DNA from: Saccharopolyspora elongata | Lineage (GTDB): Bacteria > Actinomycetota > Actinomycetes > Mycobacteriales > Pseudonocardiaceae | Length of the DNA: 64,000 nucleotides | Assembly (NCBI RefSeq): GCF_004348985.1 | Contig: NZ_SMKW01000031.1 | Location: forward strand, 46,886 to 110,885 | Direction of reading: 5' to 3' | Shown: piece by piece, positions 16,226-25,226 of the stretch | How the letters are laid out: each line of letters starts with the position of its first letter | Numbering within the stretch: position 1 is the first letter of the stretch | Program-made: the position numbers and the translations under genes | Notes under the pieces: generated by a model | What the model saw: only the letters and a program-made list of their open reading frames with translations | Told to the model about the DNA's origin: nothing | Database searches by the model: none

Positions 16226-17219
16226 GACACCGGAGCTGCCGTTCCCCCGCGGCCCGCTGTCATCCGCAGTCCTCGAAACGCTCCGCGGCAACCCGACTCC
16301 GCCGACGCCCCTGAACAGGGCCGACCCCTACGGGCAAGACCTGCAACTCGCCCTCTACTGCCTTCATGAACTGCACTACCGCGGCTTTCGCGGTGTCGAA
16401 CCGGAGTGGGAATGGGACACCACGCTGCTGGCGTTTCGCCAAAGGCTTGAGCAGGTGTTCCTCGCCGCTTTGCGCGATGACGTCCCGGCCGGCGATGACG
16501 TGGAGGCCGAACTGCAGAACGTCCTAGTCGAGCCAGCCGATGCGTGGGGGGTCACGCACCACCTCCGTCGCGACGGGCAGTTGTGGCAGTTGCGCGAGTA
16601 CGTAGCGCACCGGTCGCTGTACCACCTCAAGGAAGCGGACCCACAAGCCTGGGTGATCCCCCGGCTCTCCGGGGCGGCCAAATCCGCTTTCGTCACGATC
16701 GAACACGACGAATACGGTGCCGGTAACCCCGAACGCATGCATTCCCACCTGTTCGCCAGGATGATGCGCGCTCTCGGCTTGGACGACCGGTACGGGGCCT
16801 ACCTCGATTCCGCCCCAGCGGAGACGCTCGCCGAGGTCAATCTGATGTCGATGTGCGGGCTGCACCGCGGTCTTCGAGGCGCGTTGCTGGGGCAGTTCGC
16901 CACCGTCGAGCTCACCTCGTCGCCCGGATCCGATCGGCTCGTCCAGGCGATGCGACGGCTCGGCTGCGGCCCGGACGCCATTGAGTTCTACGCCGAGCAC
17001 GTCGAAGCCGACGCTGTCCACGAACAACTGGTCAGACGGAGCGTCCTCGCCCCCTTGCTGGAAGCCGAGCCAGAACTCGCCTCCGATGTCGTCTTCGGCA
17101 TCCGCGCCAGCACCCACCTGGCCGGCAAACTCGAAGCGCTGCTGCTCGACCGATGGGCCGACAACAAGTCCTCGCTGCTGCCCCGGCGCGATCTGGATCC
17201 GTCCAAGCCGCGCTTGTAG
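16182..17219 (+). CDS. Heme-oxygenase-fold iron-containing redox enzyme
   Basis: A 345-residue member of the iron-containing redox enzyme (HDO-like) family. Candidate metal-ligand helices are visible: Glu139 and His148 (REYVAHRSLYHLKEADP), Glu174/Glu178 and His187 (IEHDEYGAGNPERMHSHLF), and Glu275/Asp277/His280 (HVEADAVHE). Relatives such as UndA and SznF use O2 at a mono- or di-iron site. The ATG at 16182 has CCGGAGGAAG 4-13 nt upstream although it starts inside the CDGSH gene. Linkage with CDGSH and two methyltransferases suggests oxidative tailoring of a small molecule; the substrate is unknown. Confidence 0.85.
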   Translation: MTTRTRPSKTTGSAETPELPFPRGPLSSAVLETLRGNPTPPTPLNRADPYGQDLQLALYCLHELHYRGFRGVEPEWEWDTTLLAFRQRLEQVFLAALRDDVPAGDDVEAELQNVLVEPADAWGVTHHLRRDGQLWQLREYVAHRSLYHLKEADPQAWVIPRLSGAAKSAFVTIEHDEYGAGNPERMHSHLFARMMRALGLDDRYGAYLDSAPAETLAEVNLMSMCGLHRGLRGALLGQFATVELTSSPGSDRLVQAMRRLGCGPDAIEFYAEHVEADAVHEQLVRRSVLAPLLEAEPELASDVVFGIRASTHLAGKLEALLLDRWADNKSSLLPRRDLDPSKPRL

Positions 17220-17442
17220 CCCGAATGAGCTCAGCAGCGGCGTAACCCCCTGCCCCGGCTTCTGCTCGGCACGAGTGGTTGGGAAGTTTCGGACTGTCGT
17301 GCCGGTCGGGTCAACCTCTGCCGTGCGCTTCGCCTCACCTGCGCCCGGAGCCTTCAGACGACCGCGCGCGCCGGATACCGTGCTGGGAGCCGCCCCGAGC
17401 AGCGAGGAAGCGAGACCCGACTTGTCCTCGGCCCTTGCCCCA

Positions 17443-17946
17443 ATGATCACGGCCACTGCCCGCTGGCTGACGACCGCCTACCCCTCGTCCAACGAAGGCG
17501 CTCTCAGCCGCGCGCTTGTGGAGGTCCAGGCCACGCAGGCCGTGACTGCCGCCGCTCTGCTGCGCTATCCGACCACCGTCGATGCCGACCTCGTCCTGAT
17601 CGCCGGTCCCGGCGGGGCGGGCCGCTTGGACACGCTGGTCGGCGGCGTCGCGACGGCGCCCGAGGACGAGGACCAGGCGTGGCGGACCTGGGTCGACGAG
17701 GTGGTCGCCAGCTGGGCAGCGTGCTTGCTCGGCAACCCGGCGCTGGCGGCGACGGCGGTTGACGCGCTGGTCGCCGACCACCGCTCCGCGTCTCCGGACC
17801 AGTTCCGCCGCCTCACCGAGCCGGGCGACCGGGAGCTGGGCGCTGCGGCCCTCCTGCGCCACCCGGACCTGCTGGCCCCGGTGGCGGACCTGCACCGCGA
17901 CCGGCTCCGCGAAGCCTTGGACGTCGACACCTCCAACGCCGCCTGA
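17443..17946 (+). CDS. Hypothetical alanine-rich helical protein
   Basis: About 167 residues from the ATG at 17443 (an in-frame GTG at 17380 is an alternative). It is rich in Ala, Leu and Asp, predicted soluble and helical, with no family recognised (ITATARWLTTAYPSSNEGAL; later WRTWVDEVVASWAACLLGNP). Third-position GC bias favours this strand over the long opposite frame. It may be the last gene of the preceding operon, but the 220-bp spacing makes this uncertain. Confidence 0.5.
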   Translation: MITATARWLTTAYPSSNEGALSRALVEVQATQAVTAAALLRYPTTVDADLVLIAGPGGAGRLDTLVGGVATAPEDEDQAWRTWVDEVVASWAACLLGNPALAATAVDALVADHRSASPDQFRRLTEPGDRELGAAALLRHPDLLAPVADLHRDRLREALDVDTSNAA

Positions 17947-18013
17947 GCAGATCAGCCTCCTGCGGTGCTTTCCGTGGCGCGTCAACGCCGTCGGCGATCA
18001 CCTCGCAGTGCGA

Positions 18014-18583
18014 TCAACGATTCCGCCCCGACAGGGCATCCCGCATGCGGTCGACCATCCCGATGCCCGGATCCAGGATCATGTTGGCCGGTGGCCGGTC
18101 CGGCATCGAAGGGTGCGGCCTGGTCGGAGCGCTCTTCTTCGTGGCCTGGATCTTCTTCCCGAGGTCCATCAGCTCGTCGGCGTTGCAAGCCTGCTCGAGG
18201 CGCGGGAAGAGGTCTCGCTCCTCCTCCTCGACGTGCTGGCGGATGGCGCGGGTCAGCTGGCCCACCAGGTCGTCGAACCCGGCGTCGCTGACGTTCATGC
18301 TCTCCAGCCGCTTCATCACCTCTTCGGCCTCGGCGTGCTCGGCGAGCTCCTTGTCGGCCACCTCGTCGCCGTTCGGCAGTGCTTCCCGCGCCGCGGGGTA
18401 GAGGTACTGCTCCTCCGCCACCGAATGCCGCACGAGTTCGGTGATGATGTGGTCCACGAGTTCGCGACGCTGTTCGTCGGACAGGCCACCGCGCTCGTAG
18501 TCGGCGAACGCCTTCTCCACCTCGCGATGATCGGTCACCAACACGTCGACCATGCCGCCCGAATGCCTCGTTTCGCGCTCCAT
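18014..18583 (-). CDS. Hemerythrin HHE-domain protein
   Basis: A 189-residue protein with a hemerythrin-like four-helix cation-binding domain. His in DHREVEKAF, His and Glu in LVRHSVAEEQYLYP, His in KELAEHAEAEEV, and His and Glu in IRQHVEEEERDLFP supply the usual H/E ligands over residues 18-145. A basic, proline-rich C-terminal tail follows. The start is ATG 18583, with GGAAGGA 7 nt upstream. Such proteins sense or buffer O2, iron or NO. The neighbours are stress-type genes. Confidence 0.88.
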   Translation of the reverse strand: MERETRHSGGMVDVLVTDHREVEKAFADYERGGLSDEQRRELVDHIITELVRHSVAEEQYLYPAAREALPNGDEVADKELAEHAEAEEVMKRLESMNVSDAGFDDLVGQLTRAIRQHVEEEERDLFPRLEQACNADELMDLGKKIQATKKSAPTRPHPSMPDRPPANMILDPGIGMVDRMRDALSGRNR

Positions 18584-18690
18584 CGTGCAGTCCTTCCATG
18601 AGAAGTCGGTCGTTGCTCCCCGCTCTGCCTTCCCCCGCTGCCGGTCCCTAAACGCAGCGACGCCCACGTCTGCCGCAACATCCCAATGGA

Positions 18691-18918
18691 TCACTGTTCA
18701 GGCGCTAGGCGCTTCTGCAGCATTTCCTTCGCCTGCTCACCAGCTTTCACGTTGTTGCGCTGGATCTTGCGGAACCACTTGGCCAATTCCTCATCTCCCT
18801 GTTCTTCGGCGTCCTTGATGTAGGTCTCCATCATCCAGGCGTGCTGGAGCGACTCCTGCAGAATGGTGATCAGGTTGTAGTTCTTGTCCTTGACAGGACT
18901 GCTCGGCTTCTCAGCCAT
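18691..18918 (-). CDS. Conserved small helical protein of unknown function
   Basis: 75 residues from the ATG at 18918. It is soluble and amphipathic (KNYNLITILQESLQHAWMME, YIKDAEEQGDEELAKWFRKI), with a helical, ferritin-like character but no clear metal-ligand set. Similar short proteins are found in actinomycete stress regions. The hemerythrin gene follows 107 nt downstream on the same strand and may be co-transcribed. Confidence 0.6.
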   Translation of the reverse strand: MAEKPSSPVKDKNYNLITILQESLQHAWMMETYIKDAEEQGDEELAKWFRKIQRNNVKAGEQAKEMLQKRLAPEQ

Positions 18919-19108
18919 GGCGCGTGCTCCACATGTCGGCTTCTCTTCGGGTTCTTGGGCTTCCCGCGCTGGCAAGCCTCAAACTCGCGCGAACGGATCA
19001 TCGTGGGCGGCAGTGGTCAGCCGGGATGAGCCATGTCCTCTGCCTGGCGTGGCTGCGCGCCCACGAGAGGAGCTCGATCACTGGTCGACGTGGGCCCCCA
19101 ACAGTGGC

Positions 19109-19621
19109 TCATTGCTGCAGCCTCGCGTAGGCGAGCTGGAGGAAGTCGGCACCGGCCAGGACGGACAACGTCATGGCGATGAGCCGGGTGAAGCGCGGCG
19201 CGAAGATCATCCCGAGCGTGAAACCGGTGGCGATCCACAGGTCCATGCAGAACGGGCACGTGATCAGTTCCCCGATGGCGCGCCGGGTTTGGCTGCCCCG
19301 CCGCGCCTCCTCCTCGACCTCCGCCGGCCCGCCCGTCTCCTTGTAGCGGGTGAACGGCACGCGCAGAGGGCTCGTGACCGCGTCCTTGGAGATCAAGCGA
19401 GACAGCTTGTGCGTGCCGGCCGTCAAGAAAAGCACGTCGAGCACCCGCACGCCGGAAGGCAGTCGGTTCCCCCTCGCGGCCACCAGTCCTCCGGCCCCGG
19501 CGATCAGACCGGCGAAAGCGGCCATCAGCACGACGTAACCGCCCAATGGGCGCAGGCGCTCGCCGCGGTAGATCTCCCTTTCTTCCCGGGCTTGTTCTCC
19601 CGGAGTGGGCGTGCCTTCCAT
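19109..19621 (-). CDS. DUF1360 membrane protein
   Basis: A 170-residue protein (ATG 19621; a GTG at 19651 would add 10 residues). It has hydrophobic segments near residues 28-50, 65-75, 125-145 and 148-165. The DUF1360 signatures are present: TAGTHKLSRLISKDAVTSPL then RVPFTRYKE, and later ELITCPFCMDLWIATGF with the conserved C-x-x-C. Function is unknown; the protein is related to sporulation-type YjcA proteins. It stands 240 bp downstream of the anti-sigma kinase gene. Confidence 0.85.
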   Translation of the reverse strand: MEGTPTPGEQAREEREIYRGERLRPLGGYVVLMAAFAGLIAGAGGLVAARGNRLPSGVRVLDVLFLTAGTHKLSRLISKDAVTSPLRVPFTRYKETGGPAEVEEEARRGSQTRRAIGELITCPFCMDLWIATGFTLGMIFAPRFTRLIAMTLSVLAGADFLQLAYARLQQ

Positions 19622-19860
19622 GTCCTTCGCCACGCAAATCGCCTCTTCCACGGTACTTCGGCGACGCCGTGCGCCACGTCACCACGGGCCTGCTCGTAGA
19701 AGTACCCGTCACACACTCGGTCAACGCACCCGGAAACGACCGGCATGGCCACGCACCGCATCGTGCCCACGACGATGCGGCCGGCCGAGCTCCCCACTCC
19801 AAGAGACGCTCACGAACGGAAACCGAAGGCCGCGATTTCCATTGAAATTGCGGCAGTACG

Positions 19861-20310
19861 TCATGCGCCGGGCGTTGACCAGCTCATCCGCACTTCCGTG
19901 CCGGCATCGCCAGGAGTCACCACGGCCTCGTCGGCGAGGCGGCGGATCAACGGCAGTCCCCGGCCCCGATCGACGTCGGACCCCCAGTCCAGCGGCACCC
20001 AGCTGCCGCGATCGGTGACCGTGACCTGCACACGGCGCTCGGCGGCGAAGTGCACCGCTTCCACATCCATCGCACCCGCACGCGCATAGGCGTGCTCGAC
20101 GACATTCGCCATCGCCTCGTAGCACGCCAGCGCGAGCGCTTCCACTGCGTCGCGCCCGAGGCCCGCGCAGCGGCTCCACCCCGCCAGCTCATCGCGCAGC
20201 CCGGGCAACTCCCCCGGAGACACCGAAACCATCCGGTAACGCAGCGCAGGCACCGGGACGCCACCATCCCCGGCGGCACCGAGCGCACGACCTGTCATTT
20301 CCAGCCCCAT
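19861..20310 (-). CDS. RsbW-like anti-sigma factor serine kinase
   Basis: A 149-residue GHKL ATPase domain. It has an N-box (EAMANVVEHAY, about residues 64-74), a G1-type motif (VTDRGSWVPLDWG, about 98-110) and a glycine-rich ATP lid (RGRGLPLIRRLAD). Proteins of this type hold a sigma factor or phosphorylate a STAS antagonist. The STAS gene lies 21 nt upstream on the same strand. No intact sigma gene is in the window. Confidence 0.88.
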   Translation of the reverse strand: MGLEMTGRALGAAGDGGVPVPALRYRMVSVSPGELPGLRDELAGWSRCAGLGRDAVEALALACYEAMANVVEHAYARAGAMDVEAVHFAAERRVQVTVTDRGSWVPLDWGSDVDRGRGLPLIRRLADEAVVTPGDAGTEVRMSWSTPGA

Positions 20311-20331
20311 CCGTGGCGCGGACCGCGGAAC

Positions 20332-20709
20332 TCAAGCGCCTGCGGCGGCGGCCATCGCCTCGTCCTGGGAGGAGAAGAAGGCGATCTCCTGGTCGAGCCC
20401 CGTCAGCTGCACCGGCCGCACCGTCGCCGGACCGTCGACGACCACCCGGAACCCGATGTCGGTACCGGCGCGGTTCCGAGCGCGGACCAGGACGGCGAGC
20501 CCCGCCGAGGACAGGAACGTCACCCCACTGAAGTCCAGGATCAGGACCTCGGGCCGCGTGTCGAACGCGTTCATGATCGCCGACTCGACCCGCGGGGCGT
20601 TGAGCAGCTCGACTTCACCCGCGACTTCCATCAGCAACACGCGATCGGACCATCGGGTCACCACGGTCAACGGTGCTGCCGGGTCACTTGAACCGGTAGA
20701 CATGGACAT
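20332..20709 (-). CDS. STAS-domain anti-sigma factor antagonist
   Basis: About 125 residues (ATG at 20709, with a second at 20703). The STAS fold has its phosphorylation loop in DFSGVTFLSSAGLAVLV; the Ser pair near residues 64-65 is where RsbW-type kinases act. It forms an operon with the kinase downstream and is divergent from the SpoIIE phosphatase gene across 70 bp. The three together make a complete partner switch. Confidence 0.9.
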   Translation of the reverse strand: MSMSTGSSDPAAPLTVVTRWSDRVLLMEVAGEVELLNAPRVESAIMNAFDTRPEVLILDFSGVTFLSSAGLAVLVRARNRAGTDIGFRVVVDGPATVRPVQLTGLDQEIAFFSSQDEAMAAAAGA

Positions 20710-20779
20710 GCCCCCATGGTGGTCGTCACCGCGCCCGAACGCAAAGATGATCAAGGATCGGCGAGGCTACCATGGCCCC

Positions 20780-22000
20780 ATGCGGCCCGCGGTCAACTCG
20801 CCCGACGACGCAGCGGAGCGGTTACGGCAGATCGAGCTCGTCACCGACACAGCGCTGGCACACCTCGAATCCGACGACCTGCTGCGCGAAATGCTGCACC
20901 GGGTCAGCAAACTGCTCAACGTCGACACCGCCACGGTGATGCGCTACGAACCCGCCGGCGAGCTGCTGGTCGCGACCGCCGCCGTCGGGATCGAGGACGA
21001 GGTCCGCCAGAACGTCCGAGTTCACGTGGGCCCCGCCTTCGCCGACGCGGTCGCCTCCGGACGCCGTCCGCCGATCCTGGACAGCCAGGAAGACCCCTCG
21101 GTCCTCCGCCCGGTCTTCCAAGAGCACGGGATCGACACACTCATAGGCACCCCGATGCTGGCCGGCGGCGAGATCATCGGCGTGCTCTACATCGGCACTT
21201 ACGAAACCCGCCGCTTCACCGAACACGACGTGCACCTGCTCCAGCTCGTCGCCGATCGCATCGCGCTGGCGATCCACGCCAGCACGACACACGCCGAACG
21301 CGCCGCGACGAAGGCACTCCAACGCAGCCTGCTGCCCACGCGACTCCCAACGGTCCCGGGGATCACCCTCGACGCACGATACGTTTCCGGCGTCGATCCG
21401 GGTGTCGGCGGCGACTGGTACGACGTCTTCACCCTGCCGTCCGGGCACATCGGCATCGTGATCGGCGACGTGGTCGGCAGCGGCCTGGCCGCGGCGATCA
21501 TCATGGGCCGGCTGCGCAGCGCCCTGCGCGCCTACGCCCTCGAAACCGAAGACCCCGCACAAGTCCTCCACAAACTGGACCGCAAGGTCACCCACTTCGA
21601 ACCGAACGCCATGGCCACCGTCGCGTACTCGATCTACGACCCGGCCGCGACCACGTTGCACATCTCGATGGCCGGACACCTGCCGCCGGTGATCGGCACA
21701 CCCTCCTCCGGCAGCCACCTCGCCGAAGTGCCGGTGGATCCCCCCGTCGGCCTCGGCGTCGCCCGCCGCAAACGGCGGACCAGCATGCTCACGCTACCCA
21801 CCAACGGAGTCGTCTGCTTCTTCACCGACGGCCTGGTCGAACGCCGCCACCGATCGATCGACCTCGGGTTGGAACAGCTCTGCGAGGCCATCCACCCCGC
21901 CCCGGCAGGCACCGTGTGCACCACGGTGATGAACAAACTCGTCGGCACCGAACCTCCGACCGACGACGTCGCACTCCTCGCGATCAGCCACTCCGGCTGA
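20780..22000 (+). CDS. GAF-SpoIIE (PP2C) phosphatase
   Basis: 406 residues. A short N-terminal helix is followed by a GAF sensor domain (about residues 20-175, MLHRVSKLLNVDTATVMRYE to LVADRIALAIHA) and a SpoIIE-type PP2C domain (about 185-400). Metal-ligand motifs in the latter are GGDWYD near residue 211, GDVVGSGLAAA, FFTDGLVERR and PTDDVALL. It should dephosphorylate the STAS protein encoded divergently. The ATG at 20780 gives the family start; an earlier in-frame stretch overlaps the STAS gene. Confidence 0.9.
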   Translation: MRPAVNSPDDAAERLRQIELVTDTALAHLESDDLLREMLHRVSKLLNVDTATVMRYEPAGELLVATAAVGIEDEVRQNVRVHVGPAFADAVASGRRPPILDSQEDPSVLRPVFQEHGIDTLIGTPMLAGGEIIGVLYIGTYETRRFTEHDVHLLQLVADRIALAIHASTTHAERAATKALQRSLLPTRLPTVPGITLDARYVSGVDPGVGGDWYDVFTLPSGHIGIVIGDVVGSGLAAAIIMGRLRSALRAYALETEDPAQVLHKLDRKVTHFEPNAMATVAYSIYDPAATTLHISMAGHLPPVIGTPSSGSHLAEVPVDPPVGLGVARRKRRTSMLTLPTNGVVCFFTDGLVERRHRSIDLGLEQLCEAIHPAPAGTVCTTVMNKLVGTEPPTDDVALLAISHSG

Positions 22001-22175
22001 ACAACAGCGGATCAGTCACGCGGCAGCAGCGGCCGTGCGGGCCGAGATCAAGGTTGAGAGATGTCCGTGGTGTTGGGGACCCGGTGGGCTTCGTGCCCGC
22101 GCTCCTAATCGATCTCCGCCGGATACCTTCGGATCAAGGCGCGTTCTCGGTACTCCCTCTCGGCGTGGAGGCCGA

Positions 22176-22967
22176 TCACCGCTCGGGCAAGAAGTCGTAG
22201 GGAGCTAGCGGACCCACCAGGCGGAGCTGGATGCGTCCGCTCCACTGTTCTCCCAGTCCGTCCAACGCGTTCTCGAAATCGTCGCGACGCCCGCGTTCGA
22301 CGAGCATCGCCACGTCGAACGCATCGTCCTCGCCCCCCACCTCGTGCACGGCTGTCCCGGCGACGTAGGGCGACATGGCTTCGATCAGCTGATTCGCGTC
22401 CGCTTCCCGTTTCGCCACAACGGCATTGCTGACCATCTCCCCCAGCCGCAGCCGTTCGTCGTACCCGGCCTCCGGCGGCACCCCTTGCAGCGACTCCCTG
22501 AGCTCTCTGACCTCCGGCTGTTCCGCGACGACTTCACGGATGTGCGCGGAGTCCAAGTAGCGTCCGCCAACGGTGAACTGCACCGTTCCGTCGAGTTCCG
22601 CGAGCGCCGCCTCGAAGAGTTCGTGATGTTGAGCCAGCAGCTCGTCGACGACTGCGTCGACCGAGCTCACGACGGCCCCGAACCGCATGGGGAGAACGGT
22701 CCTCTCCGCTGCGATTGTGTCGAGGACTTCCTCGTGGCTGCGCAAGTCGTCCGGTGTTCCCAACGGACGGTTCAGGTTCACCTCACTGATGGCGGCGGCG
22801 AGGCCCTCGTGCGAAACCAAGCGGACCGGTGTCTCGTCATCTCCGATCGAAGCGAGGTCGTCAGGGAGGGCGTACGACGACCCGAGGATTCCGTAGACGT
22901 AGATCCCGTGGGTGCTTTCGGGAGGCGCCGCGTCGGCGTTCCGGTCTCGTTCCGCCTGCGTTGTCAT
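22176..22967 (-). CDS. gvpF: Gas vesicle protein GvpF/GvpL
   Basis: 263 residues. The GvpL/GvpF hallmarks are the N-terminal YVYGI strand, [15 protein letters not shown] (about residues 88-102), WS and [16 protein letters not shown] at the end. This structural accessory protein contacts GvpA during vesicle nucleation. It overlaps the GvpA-family gene by 4 nt. Only these two gvp genes are seen. Confidence 0.9.
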   Translation of the reverse strand: MTTQAERDRNADAAPPESTHGIYVYGILGSSYALPDDLASIGDDETPVRLVSHEGLAAAISEVNLNRPLGTPDDLRSHEEVLDTIAAERTVLPMRFGAVVSSVDAVVDELLAQHHELFEAALAELDGTVQFTVGGRYLDSAHIREVVAEQPEVRELRESLQGVPPEAGYDERLRLGEMVSNAVVAKREADANQLIEAMSPYVAGTAVHEVGGEDDAFDVAMLVERGRRDDFENALDGLGEQWSGRIQLRLVGPLAPYDFLPER

Positions 22968-23392
22968 CGTCGTTCACGCCCCCGGTCGCGCGATTCACGG
23001 TGCCGAGCGGGTTGCTTCTCCCGCTCCTCCTGGTCACCGCCCTCGCGGAATTCGTCGAACTTGTCCTTGGCGGGTTCGATCATTTCCTTGGCCTTCCCCT
23101 CGACACCGCTCTGCGTCGCGCCCTGGGGGGTCAGCTCCGTCAGGTCCTTGCCGCCCTTCTCGTACAGGTCGAGCCGGTTGGTCGCTTCGGCGAACCGGAG
23201 ATAAGTGTCGACACCGGCCACTACGACCCGGGCGTCGATCGTGGCCAACTCGATCCCGACCAGGGACACGCGGACGAACGCGTCGATGACCAGACCCTTG
23301 TCCAAGATCTGCCCGACCACTTCGGACAGGCTGCTCGCCGGGGCCCGCTGGACCTGTGAACCCCCGCCGCCTTGTCTGTTCGCCACAGTCAT
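22964..23392 (-). CDS. GvpA/GvpJ-family gas vesicle protein
   Basis: 142 residues. The GvpA-fold core is [40 protein letters not shown] and DTYLRFAEA (about residues 23-75). A charged C-terminal extension of about 65 residues is typical of GvpJ/GvpM-like minor forms rather than the major shell protein GvpA. The ATG at 23392 is preferred over the one at 23410 because it begins the usual soluble lead. Confidence 0.85.
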   Translation of the reverse strand: MTVANRQGGGGSQVQRAPASSLSEVVGQILDKGLVIDAFVRVSLVGIELATIDARVVVAGVDTYLRFAEATNRLDLYEKGGKDLTELTPQGATQSGVEGKAKEMIEPAKDKFDEFREGGDQEEREKQPARHRESRDRGRERR

Positions 23393-23757
23393 CGGATCAC
23401 CTTCTACCACCGGAAGTCACACTGCTGCCTATCTCATCGTCCAGCCGACAGTCTCCTCGTTGCGATCCTTGTCCTATGTAGACATTCTTGGCTCTTCGCC
23501 GGAGTTCCTGCGCTTTTTCTACCCGAACCCCGACATGCCGAAACGCTTGTCGAATTCCCGCCGGCAATCGGACGGCGCACGACGACACTTTCGCATCAGC
23601 GAACGCATCGAACTCCTGCGGAACAACTAGCACGCAGCTTGCGAAATGCAACTACGACAAACTCTGAAACAGATTCCCGCTTCGGCCCAACTATGAGTCG
23701 ACTTACCCCGAGGAAGCGTGATCCGCGCCCTCCTGCGGACAAGTCCTACTTCCCGGG
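23393..23757. other. Gap without recognised gene
   Basis: 365 bp of lower GC than its surroundings, upstream of the gvp pair and downstream of the 23758 gene. It should hold the gvp promoter. No convincing coding frame, repeat or RNA was seen. Confidence 0.4.
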
Positions 23758-24093
23758 TCAGCTGCGGCTGAGAGCGCGCTCCAACTGTTCCTTGGTCATC
23801 TTCGAGCGGCCCTTGATGTTCTGGCGGCGGGCGTCGTCGTACAGCTGCTGCTTGGTCCGGCCACCGGGGCCCTCCCGCTTGCCCGACCTCTTCCCACCTC
23901 GCCGCTGCGGCGACATGTCCTGGGTCGACGTCTCGCTCCGCTGCCGCGCCTGCCCCTGCTGCGCCCGGTCCTTGTTCACGGTCCGCGCAGCGATCTCCTT
24001 CGCACGCCCGGCACTCGACCCGCGTTCCTGAGCCTGTTCCTTGATGTGCTCGTACTGCCGCTCTTGCTTCTTGTTCCAGGCCTGCTGCGGCAT
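23758..24093 (-). CDS. Small basic protein, plasmid-stabilisation/Rho-N-like family
   Basis: 111 residues from the ATG at 24093. The highly charged start MPQQAWNKKQERQYEHIKEQ and an arginine-rich middle are followed by a C-terminal SAP/Rho-N-like helix pair (TKQQLYDDARRQNIKGRSKM, TKEQLERAL). Annotated relatives are called plasmid stabilization proteins, but a plasmid role is unproven. It probably binds nucleic acid. It appears monocistronic. Confidence 0.75.
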   Translation of the reverse strand: MPQQAWNKKQERQYEHIKEQAQERGSSAGRAKEIAARTVNKDRAQQGQARQRSETSTQDMSPQRRGGKRSGKREGPGGRTKQQLYDDARRQNIKGRSKMTKEQLERALSRS

Positions 24094-24188
24094 CGTTCGC
24101 ACCCCCTCACAGGGTTTCCACCCACGTCGACTACCCGCAGACGGCACGAAGAACACCTTCCGGGCACCTCAACAGGCCACATTCGGCG

Positions 24189-25055
24189 TCACCCGGGGTG
24201 GGTCTCGCCGCCGACGGGTGCCAGCACTTCACCGGTGTAGTAGCTCGAAAGCCGCTCTGCTGCGAAGAAGACGTACGATGGCGCGATCTCGTCGGGATGG
24301 GCCATGCGCCCCATCGGGGTCTGCTTGCCGAACCCCTCCACCTTGTCCTCGGTCAGCGTCGCCGGGATGAGCGGCGTCCACACCGGCCCGGGGGCCACGC
24401 AGTTGACGCGGATGCGCCGGCCGACCAGCGACTGCGCGAGCGACTGCGTGAACACGTGGACGGCGCCCTTCGTCGCCGAGTAGTCCATCAGGTCCTTGTT
24501 CCCGCGCAGCCCGTTCACCGAGCCGGTGTTGATGATCGCCGCACCGTCCGGGAGATGCCGCAACGCGGCTTTGCACAGCCAGAAGATCGCGTAGACGTTG
24601 ACCTTGAAGGTCCTGTCGAACTGGTCGTTGCTGATCTCGGTCAGGTCGTCCTGCGGCGCTTGCGTGCCCGCGTGGTTCACCAGCACGTCCAGCCCACCCA
24701 GCTGCGCGACGACGTCCTCGACCAGTTCGTTGCAGTACCGCTCGCTGCCGACGTCGCCCCGGTGGAGGTAGCAGGACCGGCCCTGTTCCCGCACGAGTTC
24801 GGCCGTGTGCTCGGCATCCTCGTCCTCCATCTCGTCGAGGTACGAGATCGCGACATCCGCGCCTTCCTTCGCGAACGCGATCGCCACCGCCCGCCCGATC
24901 CCCGAATCACCGCCGGTGATGAGGGCGCGCTTGCCGATCAGGTGTTGCGCGCCCACGTAATCCCGCATCTCATCCCTGGGATGCGGCCGCATCGCCTGCG
25001 TGGTGCCGGGAGGGCGCTGCTGCTGCGCTCGTGCTGTCTTCGGCAATTCCGCCAT
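24189..25055 (-). CDS. SDR oxidoreductase, YdaD/general-stress type
   Basis: A 288-residue classical-extended SDR. It has an N-terminal lead with RPHPRDEMRDYVGAQHLIGK, the nucleotide motif TGGDSGIGRAVA (about residues 47-58), NHAGTQ, catalytic Ser179, Tyr192 and Lys196 (YSATK), and CVAPGPVWTPLIP. This subfamily is linked to general and osmotic stress in Bacillus and actinomycetes. The start is ATG 25055; the frame upstream is shadow. It is divergent from the aconitase. Confidence 0.9.
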   Translation of the reverse strand: MAELPKTARAQQQRPPGTTQAMRPHPRDEMRDYVGAQHLIGKRALITGGDSGIGRAVAIAFAKEGADVAISYLDEMEDEDAEHTAELVREQGRSCYLHRGDVGSERYCNELVEDVVAQLGGLDVLVNHAGTQAPQDDLTEISNDQFDRTFKVNVYAIFWLCKAALRHLPDGAAIINTGSVNGLRGNKDLMDYSATKGAVHVFTQSLAQSLVGRRIRVNCVAPGPVWTPLIPATLTEDKVEGFGKQTPMGRMAHPDEIAPSYVFFAAERLSSYYTGEVLAPVGGETHPG

Positions 25056-25226
25056 CGCGAAGCCCTCGCCATCGATCGTCCGCTCTCCGGGAAACGCACT
25101 ACAGGGCTGCCCGTGGAGGACAGACCACAAACTGAGGGCGAAAAGCCCTGGTCGACAGCCGTTGTTTCGCAGATCGACGCGCCGGGTAGTTCGTTGCGCC
25201 CATCCGTGCTGGGAAGGAGTCGTCGA

